A stretch of DNA of 64,000 bases from Siphonodentalium dalli. Lineage: Eukaryota > Mollusca > Scaphopoda > Gadilida > Siphonodentaliidae. The position numbers and the translations under genes were made by a program. Position 1 is the stretch's first letter; the number at the start of each line of letters is the position of its first letter. Under the pieces are notes generated by a model. The model did not search any database, was not told the DNA's origin, and saw only the letters and a program-made list of their open reading frames with translations. The stretch lies in contig CP136062.1 of NCBI GenBank assembly GCA_032622095.1, forward strand, positions 17,983,739 to 18,047,738, read 5' to 3'. Of this stretch, positions 24,242-33,651 are shown in pieces.

Positions 24242-25611
24242 TCAATGTTTTTTTGGACAGAAGGAACAAATCCAAGTTCCCCTGGTAGCGCGTTTGCTGA
24301 TGTTTTGGCAGTAGATGTGGTACCAATTCATACATTCAGAACACTGTGTCATGTTGTCATAACAATCCGGCATTGCACAACCCTGATGGTTACAATTCTT
24401 CTCAATATAAAATGACGTGAATTTCGACTTTGTGCGCATGCATAAGAAATTCTTCGGGAAAGGAGTGAAATGTCCCTTCTGGAGGCATGCAAGTAAATGC
24501 TGTCGCATTCCATTGGGTCTGAATCTGCAGTAATCATTCCTACCAAAAGAAGGTTCGTGGCAAAACTCCACAAGGTTTGCCAAAGCGAATACTCCACAGT
24601 CATCCGAATTTGTTTGCCGTTGGGTGTGTGGTATCCGCACGCTCAATTTGCCTATTTTCGATCCATGACCATACATGGACCACAATTGAATCATTGTGGA
24701 TGTTGACAATGGGTCAGATTCGTTTAGAAGCGAATCAAACAAGTAAACAGAAGTGTCATCATAACTTGGGACATACGTCGAAGCAATCCAATGGCTATGA
24801 CCGGTGTGGTGCACTTGAGCAACTGGTTGAGTCGGTCCGAAACCGGTGAAGTGGCTGAAAGGATTATAAAGCCCTGTCGTGCCTTCCATGGTAGGTGCGA
24901 AGATTGTATCCTGGAAACCATGTGTCCAGGGAAACTGATTTGCAAGAATGGACTGAGATTCTCTAACAATCGAATCACACAACCACTTACCGGCTGTGAT
25001 CGTCTGAACCTTAGTAGGAGTTAGGTTTTTACCAGTTTTACCATTTTTGCTGATCGCAGAATGTAGCTGGTTTGATGATGGTGGTTTGGGTTTAAGGGGT
25101 CGATGCGACCTAGTTGACAGAACAGGGAGAACGAGATTTTTGTCAGGCGAAGACTGAACAGGCGAAGAGGGAGGGGAAGGTGATAGCATGAAATCGATCG
25201 ATGCAGTCGAGTCAGAAATAAGATGTTTCGAAGACGAAATAGGTGGTACAATGACTGAGGAATGTTCCTGGAATTCTATCGTGGATTTTGGCGATGCCAC
25301 GGGTGATGAGTCCGAAGGAGACAAACGTAGAGCAAGTGGTGAGGACATATCATCAATGCGCGGTGACTCAACAGGGCGGGGTGACACCGACGCAGAATGT
25401 GAAGGCGATGCGACCTGTGTATTACAATCAATTGTCGGTGTCATCACCGATGGCTGAGAGATTGGAGAACATGATATCCTGTTTGCAGATGGGATTTTCG
25501 AGCTTGATTTGGGACGAACTGGTGTAGAAGACGTCGTGGAACACGGTGACAAAGCGGTAGGGGATATATCTTGAGAAGCAGCTGCAGAATCAGGTGCGGG
25601 TGTGGGAACGG
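24242..25611 (-). CDS. Ulp1/SUMO-type cysteine protease with C-terminal PHD finger (MULE-encoded)
   Basis: The open frame runs for about 456 residues. The N-terminal half is Ser/Pro-rich and low in complexity (to about residue 195). The Ulp1 catalytic order is visible: His 277 in 'HSHWIAS', Asp 296 in 'LFDSL', Gln 336 in 'RQTNS' and Cys 342 in 'DDCGVFA'. A PHD finger fills the end (about residues 412-457, Cys4-His-Cys3, with 'CSECMNWYHIYC' and 'GTWICSFC'). Ulp1 proteases cleave SUMO-like modifiers; PHD fingers usually read histone tails. There is no ATG at the 5' end: the frame enters directly from a nested element at 25612. The region is therefore read as the C-terminal part of a longer protein that followed the transposase/SWIM part beyond 27847. 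The catalytic residues are intact. Confidence 0.8.
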
Positions 25612-26021
25612 GACTACCCACCCCCGAGACAACCCGCCCCTATGCTATTTTGGGGGCGGGTTGTCCCGATAAATGAGGGCGGGTTGTCCCGAAATTGTTA
25701 ATAGTGATTATGTTCTTTTATGTTCTTTGATGATATATTATTAAAGATTTTGATCAACAAAACATGTGTTTATTCATTAATTATGTCAATGCGTGGACTG
25801 GGATAAAGAATGATACAATGTTTTGACAACTGAACGGCACTTAAGGTAAGCGAAGACTAATTAAAATGGTTGCTTTCAAAACAAACATTTGATGCAAATG
25901 GTTCATTATCACAGTGTGGTATCACAACACTTAGTGGTCGGGATTCATCTCACTGATGTTAACTGGAGGTGAGTAAACACAAACAGCCTTTGAACGATGC
26001 CGACGGAACTGGACGCAGGCC

Positions 26022-26129
26022 GTGAATAGACACACATCAACCGTCGGCCTTAAGACGGCATATGGCCAGAAGGCTCTTCCCTTCCTCCCGGGTCCACAAA
26101 TAAGAGAAACGTTCCAGGAGTACTATGAC
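26022..26129 (+). pseudogene. Transposase-like relic, 5' part
   Basis: Encodes 'GLKTAYGQKALPFLPGPQ' followed by 'IRETFQEYYD'. This resembles the 'ALPFLP..I...F' region of MULE-like transposases associated with FLYWCH fingers. The same frame resumes after the inserted retroposon, at 27292. Confidence 0.45.
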
Positions 26130-27277
26130 TCTGGCAGGAGTCGAGCGGGACAGTTCATTATTGCTTTGTCTGTCTGCTGTTCCTCTTGTCAGACACTGAG
26201 CACGGGTGAGTTGTGCGGTCGCGATCTAGGTTGCAGCTGCCCCCGTGCTTAGCGCCAGTGAGATGGTTTTGGATTAGGCTTAGGACGGATTATGGACTTG
26301 ATCCCCGAAGCCGCGTTGCTTGCAGTGCAAAGTAGTTCGGTAGTTAACATCGCTAGTTGGTCTCTCCAGTCTAGCGGGGGCTACCTTACACTTTGCTTGG
26401 AGTTCAGGACCAAAGATGCTGGAAACCAGAAATCTAAAGACCTGGACGTCAACGCCAAAGCCACCCGCTGCACCATGAAGATGAAGACCGGGCCTACGAA
26501 GAAAAAGACTCCTTCTAGGCGCCGAAGGGACGCTGCTAGACGGGCAAAGTGGAAGAAGAAGATGGGGGCGACCGTTGATCGACCGGTCACCCCTCCCCGT
26601 GTGGTTCAGCCATCTACAGTCATAGCCGGCGGGTCGAAGTTGTCTGAGAGACGCCCAGACGACTCGACCCGCATGGAGACTGATGACATTGAACCAGCTA
26701 GCAGGGACTCCGTGGATCTGCCGGAGGTCCCTGCTGTCGTCATCGAAGCTTGCGGAGACAGGGACGTGGATACCACCCCAGATGTTCCTGCCGCCAGCTT
26801 CAACGTGGAACTGGACAGTTTTACACCTCGGACACCGGATTACCAAAACATCCCGGTGTCCCCCAGCCCCACCAGCACCAACAACAACACCTACGCAGCC
26901 TACATCCCCTCTGTAGAAGAGATAGAAGCTGAATTACAAGCTGATTTACGATTTCAAAAACGCATCGCAGATTCAGACAGAGTGTTGGAGATGGCACGCA
27001 AATGGCAAGAAGAACGAGATCGGGAAGAAACCACCAGTTCCGATTCAAACCCAGTCACAACAACAGCAACATCAAACCGAAGAAAAAAGAAAGCGAAGAA
27101 ATCAAAGAAGAAAAAAAAATAATATGTCTAGATCATTCTCATTTCACCTTCACCAATTCATGCTTATGTCACACCATAACATGTATCAAATTAAAATTCA
27201 CAAGTGGGTTGTAGGAGAGGGGTTCCGCCCCTTTCAAATCTTCCCGGGAGAAATCCCAAACCCCCCATAGTAGTAGT
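26130..27277 (+). mobile_element. Non-LTR retroposon insertion with 14-bp target duplication
   Basis: 'AGGAGTACTATGAC' occurs exactly at 26116-26129 and again at 27278-27291. The 3' end just before the second copy is a short (TAG)n tail (27270-27277). Skipping the insert and one target copy keeps the surrounding relic reading frame open. Direct flanking repeats of this length plus a simple-repeat tail, without TIRs, point to target-primed reverse transcription. No reverse transcriptase is present, so it is short or 5'-truncated. It carries one ORF (26292-27122). Confidence 0.8.
26292..27122 (+). CDS. Retroposon ORF: basic protein with polylysine C terminus
   Basis: A 276-residue ORF inside the retroposon. 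The N-terminal part has 'WSLQSSGGYLTLCLEF'. It is followed by a very basic segment (KKKTPSRRRRDAARRAKWKKK, about residues 75-95), an acidic/Pro-rich middle, a short probable coiled coil (VEEIEAELQADLRFQKRI) and a Lys-rich tail (KKKAKKSKKKKK). It has no catalytic domain. The basic segments suggest nucleic acid binding, comparable with accessory ORFs of non-LTR elements, but the family was not identified. The frame is intact, which suggests the insertion is fairly young. Confidence 0.6.
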   Translation: MDLIPEAALLAVQSSSVVNIASWSLQSSGGYLTLCLEFRTKDAGNQKSKDLDVNAKATRCTMKMKTGPTKKKTPSRRRRDAARRAKWKKKMGATVDRPVTPPRVVQPSTVIAGGSKLSERRPDDSTRMETDDIEPASRDSVDLPEVPAVVIEACGDRDVDTTPDVPAASFNVELDSFTPRTPDYQNIPVSPSPTSTNNNTYAAYIPSVEEIEAELQADLRFQKRIADSDRVLEMARKWQEERDREETTSSDSNPVTTTATSNRRKKKAKKSKKKKK

Positions 27278-27291
27278 AGGAGTACTATGAC

Positions 27292-27510
27292 AGAACGTCT
27301 GAAGGTTCAAAGATCAGGGAGGTCCTAGACTACATGCAGCGCCAGTGGATCACGAGCTCATCATTCCCCCAGAGAGTTGGAGCATATACTCATATGACGT
27401 CCGCAACGACATCGAAGCATGACATAGACGAATGAATACAATGGGGACCGGCTTAGATTTCTATACCATGGTCCCACTTCTGCAGAAGGAGGCACCAGCC
27501 CCAAATTAAT
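27292..27510 (+). pseudogene. Transposase-like relic, 3' part with frameshift and stop
   Basis: Continues 'RTSEGSKIREVLDYMQRQW', then after a frameshift 'YSYDVRNDIEA' stop 'HRRMNTMG', and ends 'FYTMVPLLQKEA'. This resembles the 'NNDVEGWHxRLN' and 'LLxxEA' parts of MULE-like transposases. It has at least one frameshift and one in-frame stop. Confidence 0.45.
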
Positions 27511-27846
27511 CATTGTTCGTTTGTTAAACTTATTAAATTTTGTTTATAATCTTCGTTCATTCCGTTTTTAAATTTCGTTCATTAATTTCGTTCGTAATAA
27601 ATAAACATATTATCGTTGATGTTCATAAGTTATATTATATTACATGTGTATTTATTGTTGTCCATGTTGTTAAATCAAATAAAAATCTATAAAAAAACAA
27701 CCCAGTTTCGTTAAACAAACATCTCGTAATCCCATCACACCTCCTAATTAACCACTGATTACCGCTAATTGATTTTTGGGGCGGGTTGTCCGGGGGCGGG
27801 TTGTCTCAGAGTGAAAGGGGGCGGGTTGTCTCGGGGGCGGGTAGTC

Positions 27847-29314
27847 ACGGACCCGCGGGTGTGACTAGACAATCATAGTCATTTTTTCTAGACTTTTTCC
27901 TGCCAGATTTTTTGTCAGCCCGTGAGCGTCCACGTTTTCTGAGGACGGTCAAATTGACGGGTCTAGATTCGATATTATCATCTGTTTCCATCCCTATGAA
28001 CATACGGGAAGCGATGATGTGATAACAAGTTGATGTGGAAGGACATCCACATTTCTCTTTGGGGAAAAGCTGTACGCAGTAGTTGTCTCCCCTGTTTCCG
28101 ACAACGCAGAAAACTCGTTGATCGGGAACAAATGAGATTCGTTTGGACCGAATAACTTCAATTGCAAGCGACTTCTGACTGGTGAATCTCGGTTGTTCTG
28201 AGCTAATCTCGGGCTCAGTTTCAGTGTCAAGGACGTCACTGGTGGCATTTTCCACCAAGAGCCGCCCCCCTCTGGTATCATTGACTATGTCTTGCCAATG
28301 AGTGATCCCTTGTGGTATTATGCATTCGCCGGACTGATATTTGGCGAACGCATATATTTCTCTGAGGACCATGTTTCCGACTCCGAGTCGGCCCCTCTGA
28401 TACTCATAAAAATAAAATTTCATTAAGAAGTACAGAGATATGACAATAGCATCAATATGGACTTCTTTCCAGCCCTGTAACTGCTTTAGAATGACATTAA
28501 AAGACTCTGATTGATTATTTGTTAACCCAGAAAGTGGATTATAGAGTTTGTGTGGGCGGAGCAACCAGCGCCTTTTTTTATGTCGCTCTTGAGACATTTA
28601 TCGAAGTAGGCTTTCACAGCCTCTGTCCAATTCGCGGTCAGTTGTTCGTACTTATCGTCGAATTCAGCCTCGGATGAAGCCTTCATCATGGCGACCACGT
28701 CCTGTTTATAAGCGGCTATTTCATCCAAGCCAGCTTTTAGTTCCGCGTGGAGATAACGATGCATATCTCTTTTGATGTGGTTCCAACAAAAGAACACAGG
28801 CATTTGTGGGAACACGGCATGAACAGCATTTGAGAAGCTGTCTTCCCTATCGAAGACGATGGGAATATTAGATTGGTATTTGAAAATCTTTGGAAATTTG
28901 TCTTTAACCATTTCAAATAGCCGAGTGTGTGCTTTTTGATATTTGCGCTCATGTATCAAAAACGCTAAAGGAAAAACAGGTGAGCCCTCGAATAGAATGT
29001 TTCTTATTATTAACGAGGAGACATAGAAGTCACCTACATTGAAGGTCGTGTCGTAGCCGAGCACGAAACGGTGCGATTCCTGATCAATTTCCAACAAATC
29101 ATTGACCTCATGTGACCATTCAGGATAGTGGACGATAACGTACAAATCGTTATCGAGGTAGCACATTTAAGGAATATGCTTTAATTGATGAGCCATTTGC
29201 AAAAGATCCCTAATTGGGTCTTTGTTGCGTTTTTCTGACACTGACTTGGCCTTAATATTAGTAATTTGCCTTGTATTTATTGGGTTTAAGACCCCATTGT
29301 GATCTGGTTGTTGT
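27847..29314 (-). pseudogene. MULE transposase core with SWIM zinc finger (central/C-terminal part)
   Basis: Reading on the minus strand from 29314: a region with 'KSVSEKRNKDPIRDLL', an in-frame TAA at 29167-29169, then the MULE transposase domain. This has 'LGYDTTFNVGDFYVSS' (first Asp), 'IPIVFDREDSFSNAV' (second Asp) and 'CWNHIKRDMHRYL'. At a run of seven T on the plus strand (28573-28579) the frame shifts by one. It continues with 'RWLLRPHKLYNPLSGLTNNQ' and 'SESFN' (expected Glu), then a SWIM finger (CxCx5CxH in 'KCGCPSTSTCYHI') and a basic tail. The family cuts and pastes Mutator-type DNA. One stop, one frameshift and two large insertions make it inactive unless the stop and shift are sequencing errors. 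Confidence 0.8.
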
Positions 29315-29534
29315 CCCTTACCGAAATCATTAGCCATCTGTTAGCCATTCTTTAGCACTCGGAAGAGAAGGAATGATGGCTTACTGATGGCTAGCAGTTT
29401 TCAGAGGATATGGATGGCTAATGCAAAATTTAGCCATCGAGGCTAGGTGATGGCTAGATGATGGCTTATTAGCCATCGCTTAGCCCTCCTATAGGCCGAA
29501 ATATTTAAATGAGCTAAGCCATCGCTTAGCCCTC

Positions 29535-29730
29535 GATGGATGGATGGCTAGTAGGCCGATGGCTAGTAGGCCGATGGCTAGGATGGCTAGTAGGCCGATG
29601 GCTAGGATGGCTAGTACACTACTGATGGCTTGTAGGCCGATGGCTAGTAGGCCGATGGCTAGTAAGCCGATGGCTAGTAGGCCGATGGCTAGTAGGCCGA
29701 TGGCCAGTAAGCCATCGGATTGTTAGCCCT
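29535..29730. repeat. Tandem GATGGCTAGTAGGCC array
   Basis: About a dozen 15-bp units 'GATGGCTAGTAGGCC', some replaced by 'GATGGCTAG'. The plus-strand ORF reading MASRP repeats is a repeat translation. Confidence 0.75.
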
Positions 29731-30067
29731 GGACATTTAGTGATGGCTATATATGTTATCTAACTTGCTTCAGGAGGAATAACTCTTTGGCATCATCTAT
29801 TTGAGAATGAATTATCTTTAAAATAATGTTATATCATAAAAATAATTTTTAACAACATATTTATCAATGTCCATTATTTTTGTTATCTTTTGCCAAGTTT
29901 TCATCATAAATAAAGTGGAAACGATTTGCAATTGTATCACTGGACACACGGACTGCATGGTATCTGGAATCATGCAACATCTTCACATTAGGCTGGGCCA
30001 GCCAAAGATTTCTTCAGATTTTTGTCAAAATTCAAAAGAAAATAGTCTGGTCAAGATAGATCTTTAA

Positions 30068-30253
30068 CCCTTCCAATATGAGAACTATATATGCTGGTGC
30101 AGCACTAAAGAACCTGGTTCCAGCTGAATTCTCTTATATATGCGAGTTTCCCATCTATAGGGATCAAGCCTAGCATATATAAGAGAATTTACTGGCTAGA
30201 ATTGCATTGGTACAGGATTTTCAAAAAATTTCAAGAAGCTCCCATCGGAATGG
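30068..30253. mobile_element. piggyBac-type MITE copy (diverged), TTAA-flanked
   Basis: TTAA lies at 30064-30067 and 30254-30257. The ends 'CCCTTCCAATATGAGAAC' and the complement of 'CCATTCCGATGGGAGCT' are imperfect inverted repeats. The middle is a hairpin with 'ATTCTCTTATATATGCGAG', shared with 33117-33343 and 42407-42500. It is nested inside the 29315-31059 element. Confidence 0.6.
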
Positions 30254-31059
30254 TTAAATATGAATATGTTTTTTTTTTCAAGATGTTTAATGTGTCATAT
30301 CATGCCCAAAAATTAGAAAATATAGTGCTGAGGATTGTACTTACCAATTTCCAGATTAATTTGTATATACATGTATCTTAGTGGCAGCAGGATATTTTCT
30401 CAGAATCTCAGGCAGAATGTTTGATAAACATGCGGATTTCTGAGAGTTATTTCACAACTTTTAAAATTAGCAGGCTCAGCTATCTTGAAGCCATTACAGT
30501 TCTAGTCCAATGAATCTCAACTAAAGAAATCACAAGTTTATAAGAGTGCTAAGAACATAAGTGTAAAAAAACTGGAACAACAAACTTCAATGAGCAGTGA
30601 ATATAGACTAGCAGTTACAATTCAAATGTTGTTGAGTACAATAATCCCAGGATGCATGTATGCAGCCTCTATCTGGTTGGACCAACATATGGCAGCCATA
30701 TGTCAGGTCTATGGCAGTCTCAGGAGAGAAGGTCTCCTAACCATTAATATGACTTTGGTGAAGGCTATAACATTAGAATGTTAAAAATTCTCCGGTATGA
30801 GGTTATCGAATAAATTCTTAATCTCCAGTAATGATGGCTAGTGAATATAATTCCATGTTGTTAGCCATCGACTAACCATCGCCTTAGCCATCACCAGAAA
30901 TTCTTCCTGATTGGATGGCTACCTTAGCCATCAGACCCCTTCTTATTCTTCATGAGTGCTAATATAACTATAGTGATGGTTTATCTTAGCCATCATTGGT
31001 CTCTGATGGCTAAGCAAGGGCTTAGGGATGGCTTAATAAGCCATTCTGTTCGGTAAGGG

Positions 31060-31597
31060 GTGGTACTGTAACTAACTGTTGATAAATCGTTTGAGGATTC
31101 CTTTCAGATGACGTTACGGTGTTTCTGATCGAAGCCAAAGTAGAAGGGGCAGTTCTTTTGAATGTTGATCGGCTGTCTTTCGAATTACCATGTGGAATAT
31201 CTGTTGATAGCGAATCGTCGCCAAGGTAATGGATGAGGGTATCAGAGTTATGTTTGTCGAACAGTGTGTATGCTGTACGAATAAAAGAATTCGAGCCCTT
31301 TCTATCACCAATGCCTTGCTTCAAAGTGAAGCGTGATTTTGTTATGACAGGTGAGTTTTTCGGGTGGTTGTTGGGACCTCTATTCACCCACAGATGTTGA
31401 TCGGCCTTCCAATCATCTTTTTTGAGTGGGTCTTCATTTCTATACAGATATATGTCACCTCCCTTTGGTTTTACAGGTGGTATATCACATATTTTGACCC
31501 GATCGGGTTCTGACAACAGTTCTAAGGCATATGCGTTGGAAAGTACTTTATCCCATTTATCAATACTAGTAAGTGGAGATGATTCGGCTGACGCCAT
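31060..31597 (-). pseudogene. MULE transposase, N-terminal part
   Basis: The ATG at 31595-31597 opens about 179 residues that include 'DDWKADQHLWVNRGPNNHP', 'NSFIRTAYTLFDKHN' and 'LIHYLGDDS'. This matches the N-terminal region found before the MULE domain in many invertebrate elements. The frame runs into the nested element at 31059 and resumes at 29314. The right inverted arm of the giant element begins about 125 bp upstream of the ATG. Confidence 0.7.
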
Positions 31598-31721
31598 GCT
31601 AATATGACTATAATTATTGCATTACTCACGAGAACGGATGAATCTGAATGGAGTCGTCTTGGTTATGAATTGTCATACCATGCGAGCTTTTTATATTATT
31701 AGGATAATTCCAAAATCGACC

Positions 31722-32364
31722 AGAGAAGCCCGTGTATTGGTTTGGCATTTCTTTGATGTGAGCATCGTTTATATTTAGTTGAGGTCGACCACATGTCACT
31801 ATCACAAAGGAGTGTTGATACGGCGACGAGCTCATGCACCTCGTATGGTTTCTTTATGTTGGCACCGGTATAATAGAAAGTGAATCAAAATCACACCATT
31901 GTCTTTTTGACGTGTTGTTACAACGTTGGTCTCACGCGAGCACACCACCGTTTCAAAACTGAACATATGACATATCACCTTTATATTAGTCAGCCTGATA
32001 GTTCGTAACCGCCCAGCCATGTTCGTACCCGCCCAGCCATGGACGTAACCGCCCAGCCCGGAGGTTCGTAACCGCCCAGCTGGGCGGTTCAGTGGGAGTT
32101 AGAAAATCGTTTAAAGATTGGTTCTAAATGACCCAAACGAACAAAATCTAAGCGTTTACAAACAATATGTGGTTATTTGTTATTTTTGAACACACGGATG
32201 CACTATAGCTGCTGTGAAAACGAATAAATGGTTAAAAAACGTTGATCATAATATTTCGTGAGCGCGATTCAACAAACACTCATCAAAATCATCTAAATAC
32301 TCGTTTCAAATGATTTAAATTTTAATAACACATTGATGTGTGCAACAAAATATGATCATGTGTT
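31722..32364. repeat. Right inverted arm of the giant MULE
   Basis: The inverted counterpart of 17572-17860 plus 18325-18592. It contains three tandem 'GTTCGTAACCGCCCAGCC'-type units (31992-32075), the palindrome 'AACCGCCCAGCTGGGCGGTT' (32071-32090) and the terminal 'CAAAATATGATCATGTGTT'. Confidence 0.7.
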
Positions 32365-33112
32365 ATGTTTGTATTCTAGAGCGCATCAGAATTGGTGTAA
32401 AAATCTAGAAATTTGCAAAAATCTGCGAAGACAATATTTATCGAAAGTGCCCAGCTGGGCGGTTCCACATTATTTGATAAATATTGTCTCAAAACTCGTT
32501 TTAAAAGATGTTCTTATAAAAACCCTTTAATGTGAATGTTTAAAAATGGTCACTTGTTGTGTTACAACGTGGAAACATCTTTGTATTGATGCATAGAATT
32601 AGAAATTAGCGAAAATTGGGCGAAAACTGAGTGAAAATTAGCGAAAATTTACTTCGGTCACCCGTCGATGCTTCGGACTGCTATATTCGCTCCTAAAGCT
32701 TTTCTAATGACAAGTTTTCGGGATATTCGCAAAGAAATATATATATTAGTTGTCCAAAAGTAATAATCAATCACTATTGCGTCCAAAATATCCTTTAATT
32801 TGGAGTTTACTCTAATACCGCCCAGCTGGGCCGCCCAGTAGGGGCTTTTATACTATTTTCTCAAAATCGCCCAACTGGGCCGCCCAGCTGGGCTTTTATA
32901 GGGTCTCCATTTTGTGCAAAATCGAACAGCTAGTCCCATAAGAGTGACAACACGCTCAAATTATATGAGGAAGAATGATTGCAGAGTAAAAGAGAAACAT
33001 TTTATCAGAGATGTACGAATTATCTCTAATTTATCTCGCGAAAATCAAGGCCTCATACAGTCTCTTTGAAAAGCCGACGAAACTCTTATCGTATGTACGT
33101 CACTATATCCTA
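32365..33112. other. Flank with scattered GCCCAGCTGGGC motifs
   Basis: A hairpin 'GACAATATTTATC..GATAAATATTGTC' (about 32430-32490) surrounds 'GCCCAGCTGGGCGGTT'. Two more clusters of 'CCGCCCAGCTGGGCCGCCCAG' type lie at 32817-32845 and 32868-32896. No gene was seen. Confidence 0.5.
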
Positions 33113-33116
33113 TTAA

Positions 33117-33343
33117 CCCTTTGAGTGCCAGGGGCCGATCTAATCGGCCCTAAACCTACAAAATAAGTCTGTTAAAGAATATAAAGAATAAATTGTTAAA
33201 ATTGTAAAAAAACAAAAAAAATTGTTAGGCCAATGCATTCTCTTGTATATGCGAGGCGACCTATGGTCGACTCGCATATATAAGAGAATGCATTGGCACA
33301 GGGTATATGGGTTGGTACAAAAATCGACCTGGCACTCAAAGGG
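33117..33343. mobile_element. piggyBac-type MITE with TTAA duplication and near-perfect hairpin
   Basis: TTAA (33113-33116) + 'CCCTTTGAGTGCCAGG' ... 'CCTGGCACTCAAAGGG' + TTAA (33344-33347). The 16-bp terminal repeats are exact complements, and TTAA duplication with CCC ends is the piggyBac signature. Inside, 33230-33297 is a near-perfect hairpin (arms 'CCAATGCATTCTCTTGTATA', then GCGAG). It is 227 bp and non-coding. Confidence 0.85.
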
Positions 33344-33651
33344 TTAAAATTAGTTTCTGTACTGAAGGGATTCCCTCTATTTCATTGGAGAGTGGCACAG
33401 ACTACACGCGATTTCATTGGTTTATGGCATAACAGGTCACTTCACAGATCAGAGGTCAATGACGTGTTGACAATTTTCCCACACATTGTCAAACTCAATT
33501 ACTGTTGGAAAACTGAATACAGGTTATATATCCATAATTCATTTTACTAATTCATCGCAATATAGGAGACATCATCTTCAAGTATTTATCAGTCAACGAT
33601 ATTCATGACTGATTATTCTTTCGCATCTTGTTGTATTTATAACTATTTCTA

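Larger units (their letters stand above)
25612..27846. mobile_element. Nested TIR element with a decayed transposase
   Basis: The ends are inverted: 'GACTACCCACCCCCGAGAC' from 25612 and the complement of 'GACTACCCGCCCCCGAGAC' ending at 27846, continuing 'AACCCGCCCC' on both sides. Extra subterminal copies of 'GGGCGGGTTGTCCCG' occur near each end. 'ACGG' flanks both sides (25608-25611 and 27847-27850), a possible 4-bp target duplication. It interrupts the giant element's ORF, and the stop codon of the upstream part (27845-27847) lies across the junction. The plus strand carries a relic transposase split by a retroposon. Confidence 0.75.
29315..31059. mobile_element. Nested TIR element, CCCTTACCGAA ends, AGCCATC-rich
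   Basis: The exact 11-bp terminal inverted repeats are 'CCCTTACCGAA' at 29315 and 'TTCGGTAAGGG' ending at 31059. Both subterminal regions are full of 'GATGGCTAA/TTAGCCATC' motifs. 'GT' flanks both ends. Removing the element plus one 'GT' restores the MULE transposase frame across the gap, which supports a 2-bp duplication. It has no transposase of its own. Confidence 0.8.
17572..32364 (-). mobile_element. Giant Mutator-like element (~14.8 kb) with nested insertions
   Basis: The two ends are inverted copies. 17572-17860 matches the complement of about 31990-32364 ('AACACATGATCATATTTTG', then GCCCAGCTGGGCGG blocks). 18325-18592 matches the complement of 31722-31985 ('ACGAGGTGCATGAGCTCGTC'). 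The left arm is interrupted at 17865-18320 by sequence absent from the right arm, and the right arm has about 70 extra bases near 32195-32265. Between the arms lie, on the minus strand, a MULE transposase (31597 to 27847, interrupted) and a Ulp1-PHD region (25611 to 24242). Large TIRs plus transposase plus Ulp1 protease is the architecture of Ulp1-carrying MULEs. The left terminus is obscured by the 16324-17568 element and no clean target duplication was found, so the outer limits are inferred. Confidence 0.65.
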
